Part shown: piece by piece, positions 37,341 to 44,928 of the stretch
Layout: each line of letters starts with the position of its first letter
How positions within the stretch are numbered: position 1 is the first letter of the stretch
Assembly: GCF_028736215.1 (NCBI RefSeq)
Contig: NZ_CP117883.1
Coordinates: 6,076,001 to 6,140,000, forward strand
Length of the DNA stretch: 64,000 nt
Direction of reading: 5' to 3'
Source of the DNA: Mucilaginibacter sp. KACC 22773
GTDB lineage: Bacteria; Bacteroidota; Bacteroidia; Sphingobacteriales; Sphingobacteriaceae
Notes under the pieces: model-generated
Databases searched by the model: none
Told to the model about the DNA's origin: nothing
The model's input: only the letters and a program-made list of their open reading frames with translations
Position numbers and translations under genes: made by a program

Positions 37341-38215
37341 GTTACATTCCGGAACGCCCGCGGTGTGGTTCCGCTGAGCCTTTTGAAGAAATTATTAAAA
37401 TGTGTAGGATATTCAAATCCCAGGGCAAAAGCAATTTCTGCAATATTCCAGTCTGTGTGCAGCAGCATCGCCTTGGCTTCACCGATTATCCGTTCAGCTA
37501 TATGGGCAGATGTGGATTTAGAAGTGGTATCGCGGACCGCCCGGTTTAGATGGTTCACATGCACAGATAAGTTAGCAGCATACTCCTGAGCCGTCTTTAT
37601 TTTAAGGGGATGAGCCTGGTCTTCAATCGGAAATTGTCTTTCCAGCAGATCCAGAAACAGGGCGGTGATTCTCGACGACGCGTTTTTGTGCTTAATGAAG
37701 GTATCCGGCGGCTGCATTTTTAGCGCCTCATGTATGATCAGATTAATGTAATTGCGGATCAATTCATCTTTAAAGGCATAGCCGGTGTTTTGTTCGGCAA
37801 GCATTCGCTGGTAAATTCCGGCTAAGAAAACCTGCTGTTCCTCATTCAGCAGGAACACGGGTGTGCCGCCGATCTTAAAAAGTGGAGACTCCTGCAGACT
37901 TTCGGACCGGTCACCGGATTTTAAGAAATCTTCCGTAAAAAGGCAGCCATACCCTTTGATGGTAGGAGAAAGCAAATCAGAAGAATACGGAATATGGGGA
38001 GTGCCAAAAAACAGGTAATGGCCATCTACAACAATCCCCCGGTCTGCGTAATTAATGTCGCTTTTACCGGTGAGCAGGCATATTTTATAAAATTCCCTCC
38101 GATTATAAGTCGGAATGGGATGGACAGCTGTCTCTATCTCATAAACCTTGATTCCTTTAAGTTTTAAATCATCGTTATGAGCGCCATCAAGCAGAGACAT
38201 TTTTGGGTTATCCAT
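37334..38215 (-). CDS. AraC-family transcriptional regulator
   Basis: A 293-aa paralogue of 35796-36674. The N-terminal sensor has GHYLFFGTPHIPYSS and SPLFKIGGTPVFLL; the C-terminal HTH region has LSVHVNHLNRAVRDTTS, DWNIAEIAFALGFEYPTHF and FFKRLSGTTPRAFR. The recognition helix PTHFNNFFKR is nearly identical to the neighbour's, so both may read the same sites. Its stop codon lies within operator module g. A single TATTTGAT-like half-site is visible just upstream of its own start. Confidence 0.92.
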   Translation of the reverse strand: MDNPKMSLLDGAHNDDLKLKGIKVYEIETAVHPIPTYNRREFYKICLLTGKSDINYADRGIVVDGHYLFFGTPHIPYSSDLLSPTIKGYGCLFTEDFLKSGDRSESLQESPLFKIGGTPVFLLNEEQQVFLAGIYQRMLAEQNTGYAFKDELIRNYINLIIHEALKMQPPDTFIKHKNASSRITALFLDLLERQFPIEDQAHPLKIKTAQEYAANLSVHVNHLNRAVRDTTSKSTSAHIAERIIGEAKAMLLHTDWNIAEIAFALGFEYPTHFNNFFKRLSGTTPRAFRNVTA

Positions 38216-38570
38216 AGTACAATATTAAACAAATCAAATAAGAATTAAAAAGACTGAGGGTTTTACCCCATTCAGAACAGAAAAGCCGGCATATTTCGGT
38301 AACAGCGTTTATTTAAATCCGGCAAACAGCAGCCGAAAGCGGCATATTATTACAGTATTCAAACGGAAGAGTATTGGAATAAGCAATTTAAATGCGTCGT
38401 TGACAATATCCGCCCGGATCTGCTCAAGAAATATGCTGTGAGCCCCGATATCTTTTTTGGAGGCATGACCGGCAATGCTGTCTGCATAAACGAAGAGCTG
38501 ATTGCTCCCTGCGTAAAAATATTTTGATCATCTTACTCATTTTTTTTCTTCGTATTTGGCTTGGCAGTTC
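38216..38570 (+). pseudogene. gap with an unrecognised start-less coding remnant (38303-38527)
   Basis: Frame 38303-38527 on the plus strand has no ATG near its beginning but reads like protein: AYYYSIQTEEYWNKQFK, then VVDNIRPDLLKKYAVSPD, FFGGMTGNAVCINEELI and APCVKIF-stop. I recognise no family. It is probably the tail of a deleted gene. The rest of the gap holds nothing recognisable. Confidence 0.3.
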
Positions 38571-39173
38571 TCATGGATTGATCAGCTTATGATAGTCTTC
38601 AGCTGTATCAATATCAACAACTCCTTTTTCAAAGTGCACGGTGGCTATATCATCCGAATGTGCATTGATTAGTTTTTTGGCTCCCTCTTGGCCCCTCAGC
38701 TTAAGCAGCTCGCCGAAGTATTTACGATGGAATAGCACTGGTGTCCCTAAAGTATCGGAATACGCAGACGCGACAATTCTTTTTCTTGTTTTGCCATATT
38801 CTTTGAGTAAATTTTTCAAAAGGGTATTCGTTACATAAGGCTGATCGCACACTAAAAAAATGCATTTCTTCATTTTGGGATAACGCAGCAGCAAGTCTTT
38901 AAGTCCGCAGACTATAGAAGACCCCATGCCCGACTGCCAATCCGGATTAAAGCACAGTTTCAGGCCGGCAATATTAAGGTTTGCCTTTATAAATTCATTA
39001 TAAGCTCCGGTTACAACCGTCAGACTGGATTCCGGCAATAACAGCGCCTCCCCGATGATGTTATTAAGCAACGTGCTGTTCTTGTATTTTAATAACTGCT
39101 TGGGATGTCCCAGTCTTGCAGAGTTCCCCGCTGCTAAAATGATGATACCTGTTGTTTGTTCCATAAATTTCAT
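38571..39173 (-). CDS. MobA/MocA-like nucleotidyltransferase
   Basis: A 200-aa NTP-transferase. The N-terminal signature GIIILAAGNSARLGHPKQLL binds nucleotide; VTGAYNEFI, FNPDWQSGMGSSIVCGL, CDQPYV, ASAYSDTLGTPVLFHRKYF and DIDTAEDY follow the MocA/MobA pattern. Such enzymes attach CTP or GTP to molybdopterin; MocA makes the MCD form used by xanthine-dehydrogenase-type enzymes, which fits the XdhC gene and hydroxylase here. Start 39173 or 39164 is preferred to 39212 for family length. Preceded by module h. Confidence 0.87.
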   Translation of the reverse strand: MKFMEQTTGIIILAAGNSARLGHPKQLLKYKNSTLLNNIIGEALLLPESSLTVVTGAYNEFIKANLNIAGLKLCFNPDWQSGMGSSIVCGLKDLLLRYPKMKKCIFLVCDQPYVTNTLLKNLLKEYGKTRKRIVASAYSDTLGTPVLFHRKYFGELLKLRGQEGAKKLINAHSDDIATVHFEKGVVDIDTAEDYHKLINP

Positions 39174-39349
39174 CAATTGTATTATGCTCAGGCTTTCCCT
39201 GTTTATCCGCACTCAGTTCTTCAAAACTGCTCGACAGCATAACTGACTTTACTTGCCAGTTTTTTTAACTGTTGGGGCCTGATGTGCCGGGCAACGCTGC
39301 AATATATTCATGCTAAGAACGTCATTGTGCCGAAAAATTAATTATATGA

Positions 39350-39378
39350 ATCAAACAGATTGTTAATGAAATCAAACA
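39350..39378 (-). promoter_or_regulatory. 21-bp direct-repeat operator (module h, MobA-like gene)
   Basis: Minus-strand TGTTTGAT at 39371-39378 and 39350-39357, starts 21 bases apart. No clear TAnnTTTG box is at the usual 37-38 position. Divergent from module i, 33 bases away. Confidence 0.65.
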
Positions 39379-39410
39379 GTTTCAGATCATCAGGATTTTC
39401 GGCAGAAAAT

Positions 39411-39477
39411 TGTTTGATATGTTTACTTTTCTGTTTGATGTCTGTTATAACCGGTCCTTATTCCTTACCTACCTTTA
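39411..39477 (+). promoter_or_regulatory. 21-bp direct-repeat operator plus -7-like box (module i)
   Basis: TGTTTGAT at 39411-39418 and 39432-39439, starts 21 bases apart. TACCTTTA at 39470-39477 begins 38 bases after the proximal half-site. It should drive the small ORF at 39532 and the HTH-less AraC-like gene. Confidence 0.7.
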
Positions 39478-39531
39478 CAGAGGAGGAATGGTAAGAAATC
39501 GTTCTGTAGAATTAATTGGAGAATCAACAAA

Positions 39532-39648
39532 ATGGACATCAATCAGGAGCTTATCCAAACAGCTTACCGGATAGCAGCAATGATAACAATGTATCCTTTG
39601 GATACGACCATTGATTTGCTTGGATCCTTTAGAGATGTTGTCTTATGA
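39532..39648 (+). CDS. 38-aa small ORF overlapping the HTH-less AraC-like gene
   Basis: ATG at 39532 gives MDINQELIQTAYRIAAMITM, then YPLDTTIDLLGSFRDVVL-stop. Its TGA overlaps the next gene's ATG (ATGA at 39645-39648), the typical sign of translational coupling. It could be a leader peptide or a small protein; no family recognised. Confidence 0.4.
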   Translation: MDINQELIQTAYRIAAMITMYPLDTTIDLLGSFRDVVL

Positions 39649-40277
39649 GTTCTTCAGTCCGGCGTTTTCTGTCAGGTCTCCTTACGAACAGATGGGTTGC
39701 GGCAACTTATGTTCATTACAAAGCCCGAAGCGCGGCGAAAAAAAAACGGTTTATTTCCCGGTCGTTCGCTGAGGATAAGACCAGGAGTGTTGATCTGGTT
39801 GCTTTGAAACCAGGTGTCACAAATGTTACGGCCTGTCTTCCGAAGGAATTTGATCACCGGGACTGGTACGGGATGTATTTCAGGCAGGAGACCCATGTAT
39901 GTGCGGATGTTGTAGGGCCTTACGGTGAGGCTGAACCATTCATGGTTTTACTGCATCCTGAGCTTGATTGGTTTGCCGATTATTCACAGCATAAACAAGC
40001 GGGTTTTTTAATCCTGGTTAAACACAGATTTCTGGTGGAAAAAACCGGCGAAACATTAATAAAGCTTCCAGTGTTCACTGAGCATTGCTACGGCACATTT
40101 ATGCTTGATAAGAAGCAGGAAAACGAATTAAACCTGATTTTTGAAAAGATCTGGGCAGAACTGAATTGTGTTTACGCGTTTAAGAGTGAATATTTAGCTG
40201 TTTTGATCATGCAGATAATTCATTTTACAATCAAAAATTTTATCGCCTCGGATATCTGTGTTAATTCCGGCTTTTAA
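39645..40277 (+). CDS. AraC-like sensor domain lacking the DNA-binding domain
   Basis: A 210-aa protein similar to the N-terminal sensor half of the AraC paralogues nearby: FLVEKTGETLIKLPVF and the helix NCVYAFKSEYLAVLIMQIIH correspond to the cupin-end and linker helix (EYVFKDDLMRNYINLIIHEALK-like) of 41131-42000. It stops where the HTH domain should begin, and no HTH frame follows. It may be a truncated pseudogene, or a regulator that titrates ligand or forms inactive dimers. It has its own operator (module i). Confidence 0.6.
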   Translation: MSSSVRRFLSGLLTNRWVAATYVHYKARSAAKKKRFISRSFAEDKTRSVDLVALKPGVTNVTACLPKEFDHRDWYGMYFRQETHVCADVVGPYGEAEPFMVLLHPELDWFADYSQHKQAGFLILVKHRFLVEKTGETLIKLPVFTEHCYGTFMLDKKQENELNLIFEKIWAELNCVYAFKSEYLAVLIMQIIHFTIKNFIASDICVNSGF

Positions 40278-40331
40278 ACCGGGATCTTATTATTAAGCAG
40301 GCTGAGCAGTTAATTTTCAGAGGAATTTTAT

Positions 40332-41042
40332 ATGAAGGAAATCTATATCATATGCCATATGATGTCCACGGTGGACGGCAGGATTATATCTGCCAACTGG
40401 GGCAGTAAAAACGAGTGGCAGGATTATTCAGAGGTCTACAACCGGATTCATGAATCCTACAATACCCAGGGCTGGATATGCGGACGTGTGACCATGGAAA
40501 ATGACTTTTCCGAAGGTGCGGTCCCGGAGCTTTTAAAAGCCCCTCATGATCTCGTACGAGAACCTTTTATAGCTGACCGGGAGGCTACTTCATTTGCTAT
40601 TGCCATAGACGCAAACGGAAAGCTCGGCTGGCCCGGCAATGAGTTGGGCGGAGATCATATCATCAGCATATTAACCGAGAAAGTTTCCGATGAATACTTA
40701 TTTTACCTGCAGCGTAAGGGCATATCTTATCTTTTTGGCGGTAAGGATGAAATTGACCTGGCCGCGGCGCTCCTGCAATTGTCAGTGCATTTCGGCATTA
40801 AGAAACTGATGCTGGAAGGCGGCGGCAGTATCAACGGAGCCTTTCTCGCCTCCGGTCTTATCGATGAGCTTAGTCTGCTCCTGATGCCGCTGGCCGACGG
40901 GGCAAAAGATACCGCTACAACGTTTGAAGTTGCACCGGGCTTCGGGAAAGACCAGGCTGTCCGGATGTACCTGAAAGAGCTGCGGAGGCTCGACGGTGAT
41001 CTTATCCATTTAAGCTACGTATTTGATAAAAAGGACCTGTAG
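40332..41042 (+). CDS. RibD C-terminal/dihydrofolate-reductase-like reductase
   Basis: A 236-aa protein of the RibD_C/DHFR-like superfamily: ICHMMSTVDGRI at the N-terminus, GWICGRVTMEND, KLMLEGGGSINGAFLASGLIDELSLLLMPL with the NADPH-binding GGG motif, and LKELRRLDGDLIHLSY at the end. A flavin-pathway or general carbonyl reductase role is possible; only the fold is certain. It lies 54 bases after the AraC-like ORF. Confidence 0.85.
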   Translation: MKEIYIICHMMSTVDGRIISANWGSKNEWQDYSEVYNRIHESYNTQGWICGRVTMENDFSEGAVPELLKAPHDLVREPFIADREATSFAIAIDANGKLGWPGNELGGDHIISILTEKVSDEYLFYLQRKGISYLFGGKDEIDLAAALLQLSVHFGIKKLMLEGGGSINGAFLASGLIDELSLLLMPLADGAKDTATTFEVAPGFGKDQAVRMYLKELRRLDGDLIHLSYVFDKKDL

Positions 41043-41130
41043 TACAGTGAAATAAAATCAGTTCCTGCCGGAACTTGTAGATAACAGGTAATAGGGTTTC
41101 TTTAAATTTGAAATGTTACAAGGAAAAATA

Positions 41131-42000
41131 ATGAGTAAAGAAGTAAATGTCAGAGATTTCGAACAGGACGGCTTTATCGTTTATGAAGTAGGCGAAGAAA
41201 CGGATACTGTCAGGGCTTACAGCCGGAAAGCTTTTTACAAAATCTGTATGATGACGGGACAGAACAAGATCGAATACGCAGACCGCGGTATTCTGACAAA
41301 GGGTACCACACTTTTTTTTGGTACACCCCATATCCCGTACTCATGGGAGACCATCAGTGAGAATCAGACGGGTTTTTGTTGTCTGTTCACTGAAAGTTTT
41401 CTGAAACTCAACAACCGCTCCGAAAGTCTCCAGCAGTCACCGCTGTTTAAGGTTGGCGGTTCCCCTATTTTTTTCATAGAAAAGGAAGCGAGGAAGTTTC
41501 TTTCCGAAATGTTCCATCAAATGATCGGGGAGTACCGCAATGAATATGTATTCAAAGACGACCTGATGCGCAACTATATCAACCTGATCATTCATGAAGC
41601 GCTGAAGATGAATCCGCCTGATACTTATTTTCAGGTAAAAGATGCGTCTTCACGTATAACAGGTTTATTTCTGGATCTGCTGGAAAGACAATTTCCCATA
41701 GAAAGTCCCCGCTCTCCTTTAGTGCTTAAAACACCGCATGATTACGCCGATGCGTTGTCGGTCCATGTGAACCATTTGAATCGTTCTGTTAAAGAGATCA
41801 CCGGAAAATCGACTTCCAGAAATATCGCTGAGCGTATAGTTTCCGAAGGAAAGGAGCTTTTGAGGCGAACCGACTGGAGTATGTCTGATATCGGGTTTGC
41901 TTTGGGGTTTGAATACACCTCTTATTTCAACAGCTATTTTAAACGATACACAGGAACAATACCAAAATTCTTTCGCGGAAAGGTTGTTCCGCAATTATAA
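41131..42000 (+). CDS. AraC-family transcriptional regulator
   Basis: A 289-aa third member of the AraC paralogue group: sensor with GTTLFFGTPHIPYSW and SPLFKVGGSPIFFI, linker helix YVFKDDLMRNYINLIIHEALK-like, and HTH region with LSVHVNHLNRSVKEITG, DWSMSDIGFALGFEYTSYF and YFKRYTGTIPKFFR. ATG 41131 after AAGGAAAA is chosen over 41113. The recognition helix (TSYFNSYFKR) differs from the other two (PTHFNN), so it may prefer a variant site. Confidence 0.91.
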   Translation: MSKEVNVRDFEQDGFIVYEVGEETDTVRAYSRKAFYKICMMTGQNKIEYADRGILTKGTTLFFGTPHIPYSWETISENQTGFCCLFTESFLKLNNRSESLQQSPLFKVGGSPIFFIEKEARKFLSEMFHQMIGEYRNEYVFKDDLMRNYINLIIHEALKMNPPDTYFQVKDASSRITGLFLDLLERQFPIESPRSPLVLKTPHDYADALSVHVNHLNRSVKEITGKSTSRNIAERIVSEGKELLRRTDWSMSDIGFALGFEYTSYFNSYFKRYTGTIPKFFRGKVVPQL

Positions 42001-42001
42001 A

Positions 42002-42037
42002 ACGAGCCATATCCCTTTTGAGATATGACTCGTTTTT
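42002..42037. terminator. bidirectional terminator between araC and MFS genes
   Basis: ACGAG-C-CATATC (42002-42013) pairs with GATATG-A-CTCGT (42022-42033), followed by a T-run to 42037 on the plus strand and flanked by A residues on the other side. It lies exactly between two convergent stop codons. Confidence 0.75.
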
Positions 42038-42060
42038 AATATTTCCCGGTCAACCGTTTG

Positions 42061-43275
42061 TTATATATGAACAATACTGTCTTTACCGGACGGAACCTTC
42101 CATATTTTCCCTTTCAGGGCGCGGGCCGCCATTAACGCCGCAAGGAATAAAACCAGGCTTCCCAGGCCGAAGGTTCCTTTAATTCCCGTCTTGTCAAAGA
42201 TAAGCCCGCCAAGTCCGGCACCCAGGGTTATCGCTAATTGTGTGGTTGCAACCAGGATGCTTCCGCCGCTTTCCGCTTCGTCGGGGATGGCCAGCGTTAA
42301 CCATGTCGGCCAGCCAACCTGAACGCTGCCGAAAGCAAGCCCCCAGAAGGCTATACATAGTGAGGCAGCAATCATATTGGCCCCTGAAAAAATAAGCAGG
42401 GCTGTAAAAAAGCACATGGAAAACGGTGCCAGAGCCATTGTCGCTGAAAACTTTCTGTCAAGCATAAATCTGGCGATTAACGCCCCGATGAAATTAGCCA
42501 GCCCGTAGCAGAGCAAAATGATCGTCAGTGTGTTAACATGAACATTGGTTATGTTTTCTAAAAACGGGCGTAAATAGGTAAAGAATATCGCGTAACCCGC
42601 AAAAGCGAACAATACGCCCAGCATGCCTTTTTTAACCAGGTCATGGTTCAGCACGTCTAACAGTGTCCTGAATTTCGGAGGGCTGGCAGGTGGCATGGAC
42701 GGGAGGGTGACGGCCTGCCAGATCAGAGAGAGCCCTCCCAGACCGGCTACCAGCAGAAATACATTTCGCCATCCGATCATACTGCCAAGGAAACTTCCCA
42801 GCGGAGCCGCCAGTACCGTAGCGATGGAAACAGACGCATAAACAATGGACAGGGCTTTCGAAATCAAACGGGGCGGCACTAAACGCATCGCGGTTGCCGT
42901 GGACATTGCCCAAAATCCTCCGACCGCTATACCCAGCAAAATCCTTCCGGTGGTTAAAACGAGGAAGGAGGGGGCAAATGCTACCAGTATATTAGAAAAG
43001 ATCTGTAAAACGGAAAAGAATAAAAGGACCCATCTTCTATCGATCTTTCGGGTGATCATCGCTATAAACAAACTGGAAAACATGGCAATGAGCGCCGTTA
43101 TTGAAATGGCCTGCCCTGCAGTTCCCTCAGTTATATGAAGGTCTTTGGCAATCGGCGTAAGTATGCTTACAGGCAGGAATTCCGAAGTTATCAGACCCGC
43201 GACAGCCAGTGATACAGCGTAAACCGCCGGCCATTTTGGCTCTTTGCTTGCTTCTGTTGAATCGTTTTCTTTCAT
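42061..43275 (-). CDS. MFS transporter (DHA1/AraJ-like)
   Basis: A 404-aa, 12-helix major-facilitator carrier. The start is set at Met 43275 because the upstream 37 residues (to 43386) show no transporter character. Motifs: GLITSEFLPVSILTPIAKDLHI in TM1, loop RKIDRRWVLLFFSVLQ, GRILLGIAVGGFWAMSTATAMRLVPP in TM4 and PLGSFLGSMIGWRNVFLL in TM5. This drug:H+ antiporter group exports sugars, amino acids or xenobiotics; the substrate is unknown. Confidence 0.88.
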   Translation of the reverse strand: MKENDSTEASKEPKWPAVYAVSLAVAGLITSEFLPVSILTPIAKDLHITEGTAGQAISITALIAMFSSLFIAMITRKIDRRWVLLFFSVLQIFSNILVAFAPSFLVLTTGRILLGIAVGGFWAMSTATAMRLVPPRLISKALSIVYASVSIATVLAAPLGSFLGSMIGWRNVFLLVAGLGGLSLIWQAVTLPSMPPASPPKFRTLLDVLNHDLVKKGMLGVLFAFAGYAIFFTYLRPFLENITNVHVNTLTIILLCYGLANFIGALIARFMLDRKFSATMALAPFSMCFFTALLIFSGANMIAASLCIAFWGLAFGSVQVGWPTWLTLAIPDEAESGGSILVATTQLAITLGAGLGGLIFDKTGIKGTFGLGSLVLFLAALMAARALKGKIWKVPSGKDSIVHI

Positions 43276-43457
43276 TTTATTAATTATGTTGCGAGCCTCA
43301 TAAGGGGCTGTAATAGGGAAATAAAAATTGTAACCTGACATTCGGTCACTTTTTGCCTGGAATTTCATCCGGTCCCCGAAAATCATGGATAGTGATTTAT
43401 GCTGTTCTTAAAAGCCTGATATCTTTCTGATTAAATATTTTTATCAGCGAACCAATG

Positions 43458-43483
43458 AACCTCCCTGCAACAGCAGGGAGGTT
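43458..43483. terminator. 11-bp hairpin after Tat alcohol dehydrogenase gene
   Basis: AACCTCCCTGC (43458-43468) pairs perfectly with GCAGGGAGGTT (43473-43483) across a 4-base loop. It lies 78 bases beyond the stop of the leftward dehydrogenase gene. No T-run follows. Confidence 0.5.
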
Positions 43484-43560
43484 ATAAACAGGAGTCATAT
43501 GAACCGGCGATCAGGACCGCCGGCATTCTGTCTGTTCTTAAAACAAATTCCTTATACTGT

Positions 43561-44793
43561 TTACACAGATTGTACATCGATGACGTAACGGTAGCGGGCT
43601 TTTTTATCGAAGACCTTTTGCCATGCGTCATTGATTCCGTGCATCGGGATCTTGATAATTTCGGGTTTGATATTGTTAAGGGCGCAGAAATTAACCATGT
43701 CCTGTGTTTCCCGGATCCCGCCTGTATTTGACCCTGCAATAGCGTTCCGGAACAGAACAAGACTCATTTGACCGGTCTCTATGTCGTCAGTAACCTTGCC
43801 TACACCGACACGACAAAAGACCGCATCCCGTTTAAGCAAAGGAATAAAAGGTTTGATATTGTGTTTATACGGAATCGTATCCAGCGCAAAGTCAAATGAA
43901 TTTTTATAAGCAGCATAATCGGCTCCTTCTTTGTTGATGACCACGTTTGCCGCTCCGAACCTTTTGGCATCCTCCACCTTATCAGGAGAAGTTGTAAAAA
44001 CAGTTACTTCCGCACCTAATGCTTTGGCAAGTTTTACAGCTATATGTCCTAATCCGCCCATACCAAGAATAGCCACTTTCATACCGGTGGTCACTCCCCA
44101 TCTGAGGAGCGGGGAATAAACCGTAATACCGGCACACAGAAGCGGACCAGCCTCCGCAAGATCCATAGCATCAGGAATATCGATCACGAAATCCTCGTCA
44201 ACGACCACAAAAGTGGAATAGCCTCCCTGTGTAATGGAGCCGTCCCTGTCTTTTGACCCATAGGTCTGCGTATTTCCGTTCAGGCAATAATTCTCATGGC
44301 CTGCCTGGCACTCCGAACAATGTCTGCAGGAATTGACCATTGAGCCCACACCAACGCGCGCGCCGACAGTAAATTTGCTGGCACTTGATCCGACAGCTAC
44401 TACTTCTCCGGCAAGTTCATGACCAACGATCTGCGGAAATTGAATTTTTCCCCAATCTTCATGTACAGTATGAATATCAGAGTGGCAGACACCGCAATAG
44501 TGAAGTTTAATCGCTATATCTTTTGGCCCCAGGGCCCTGCGTTCAAAAGTCATCAGTTTGAGCGGGCCATCAGGAGAATAGGCTGCCATCCCTTGTGTTG
44601 CGAAAGGGCCTGAACCATTCCTGCTGCTCACACCTGTACTGTTTTTCTTAGTTGTCTGCGCATCGGCGGATGGAGGGAAAAACAGGCCGCCGGCAACCAA
44701 ACCTGCAGTAGATATTGCTGACGCAGTGAGAAAATCTCTGCGGCCCATTTCTCTTTTTTTGTTATTTTCCTGATTGCTTTTATCATTTTCCAT
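43561..44793 (-). CDS. zinc alcohol dehydrogenase with Tat signal peptide
   Basis: A 410-aa medium-chain zinc dehydrogenase with an N-terminal Tat signal: GRRDFLTASAISTAGLVAGG. The mature part has catalytic Cys in CGVCHSDIH, GHELAG, four structural Cys in SCRHCSECQAGHENYC, LLCAGITVYSPL and the nucleotide motif ILGMGGLGHIAVKLAKALGA. A dinucleotide enzyme folded and exported by Tat is unusual; it may keep tightly bound cofactor like glucose-fructose oxidoreductase. It is paralogous to 44929-46116. Confidence 0.9.
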   Translation of the reverse strand: MENDKSNQENNKKREMGRRDFLTASAISTAGLVAGGLFFPPSADAQTTKKNSTGVSSRNGSGPFATQGMAAYSPDGPLKLMTFERRALGPKDIAIKLHYCGVCHSDIHTVHEDWGKIQFPQIVGHELAGEVVAVGSSASKFTVGARVGVGSMVNSCRHCSECQAGHENYCLNGNTQTYGSKDRDGSITQGGYSTFVVVDEDFVIDIPDAMDLAEAGPLLCAGITVYSPLLRWGVTTGMKVAILGMGGLGHIAVKLAKALGAEVTVFTTSPDKVEDAKRFGAANVVINKEGADYAAYKNSFDFALDTIPYKHNIKPFIPLLKRDAVFCRVGVGKVTDDIETGQMSLVLFRNAIAGSNTGGIRETQDMVNFCALNNIKPEIIKIPMHGINDAWQKVFDKKARYRYVIDVQSV

Positions 44794-44815
44794 AATATAT
44801 GTTTTAGGAGTTATT

Positions 44816-44911
44816 TCATTGTTTTATATCAATGACGTACCGGAATTTCACTTTGTCTTCCGTCATATTCTGATATGCCCTGTTTATTTCAAACAGCCCC
44901 TGCTTTTGTTA
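44816..44911 (-). pseudogene. fossil C-terminus of a third zinc alcohol dehydrogenase
   Basis: Minus-strand codons read KQGLFEINRAYQNM then TEDKVKFRYVIDIKQ-stop, matching the C-terminal end of MDR alcohol dehydrogenases (INDAYERML...RYRFVID). An in-frame stop lies just upstream and no further homology is seen before the next gene's stop at 44929. It sits exactly between the two Tat dehydrogenases. Confidence 0.65.
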
Positions 44912-44928
44912 TTTCAATGTCTCAGAAA

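Noticed and set aside
38221..38242. AATCAAATA upstream of the araC gene at 37334 as a further operator module
   Set aside because: Only one half-site is present; no partner is found 21 bp away on either side and no -7 box is at the usual distance.
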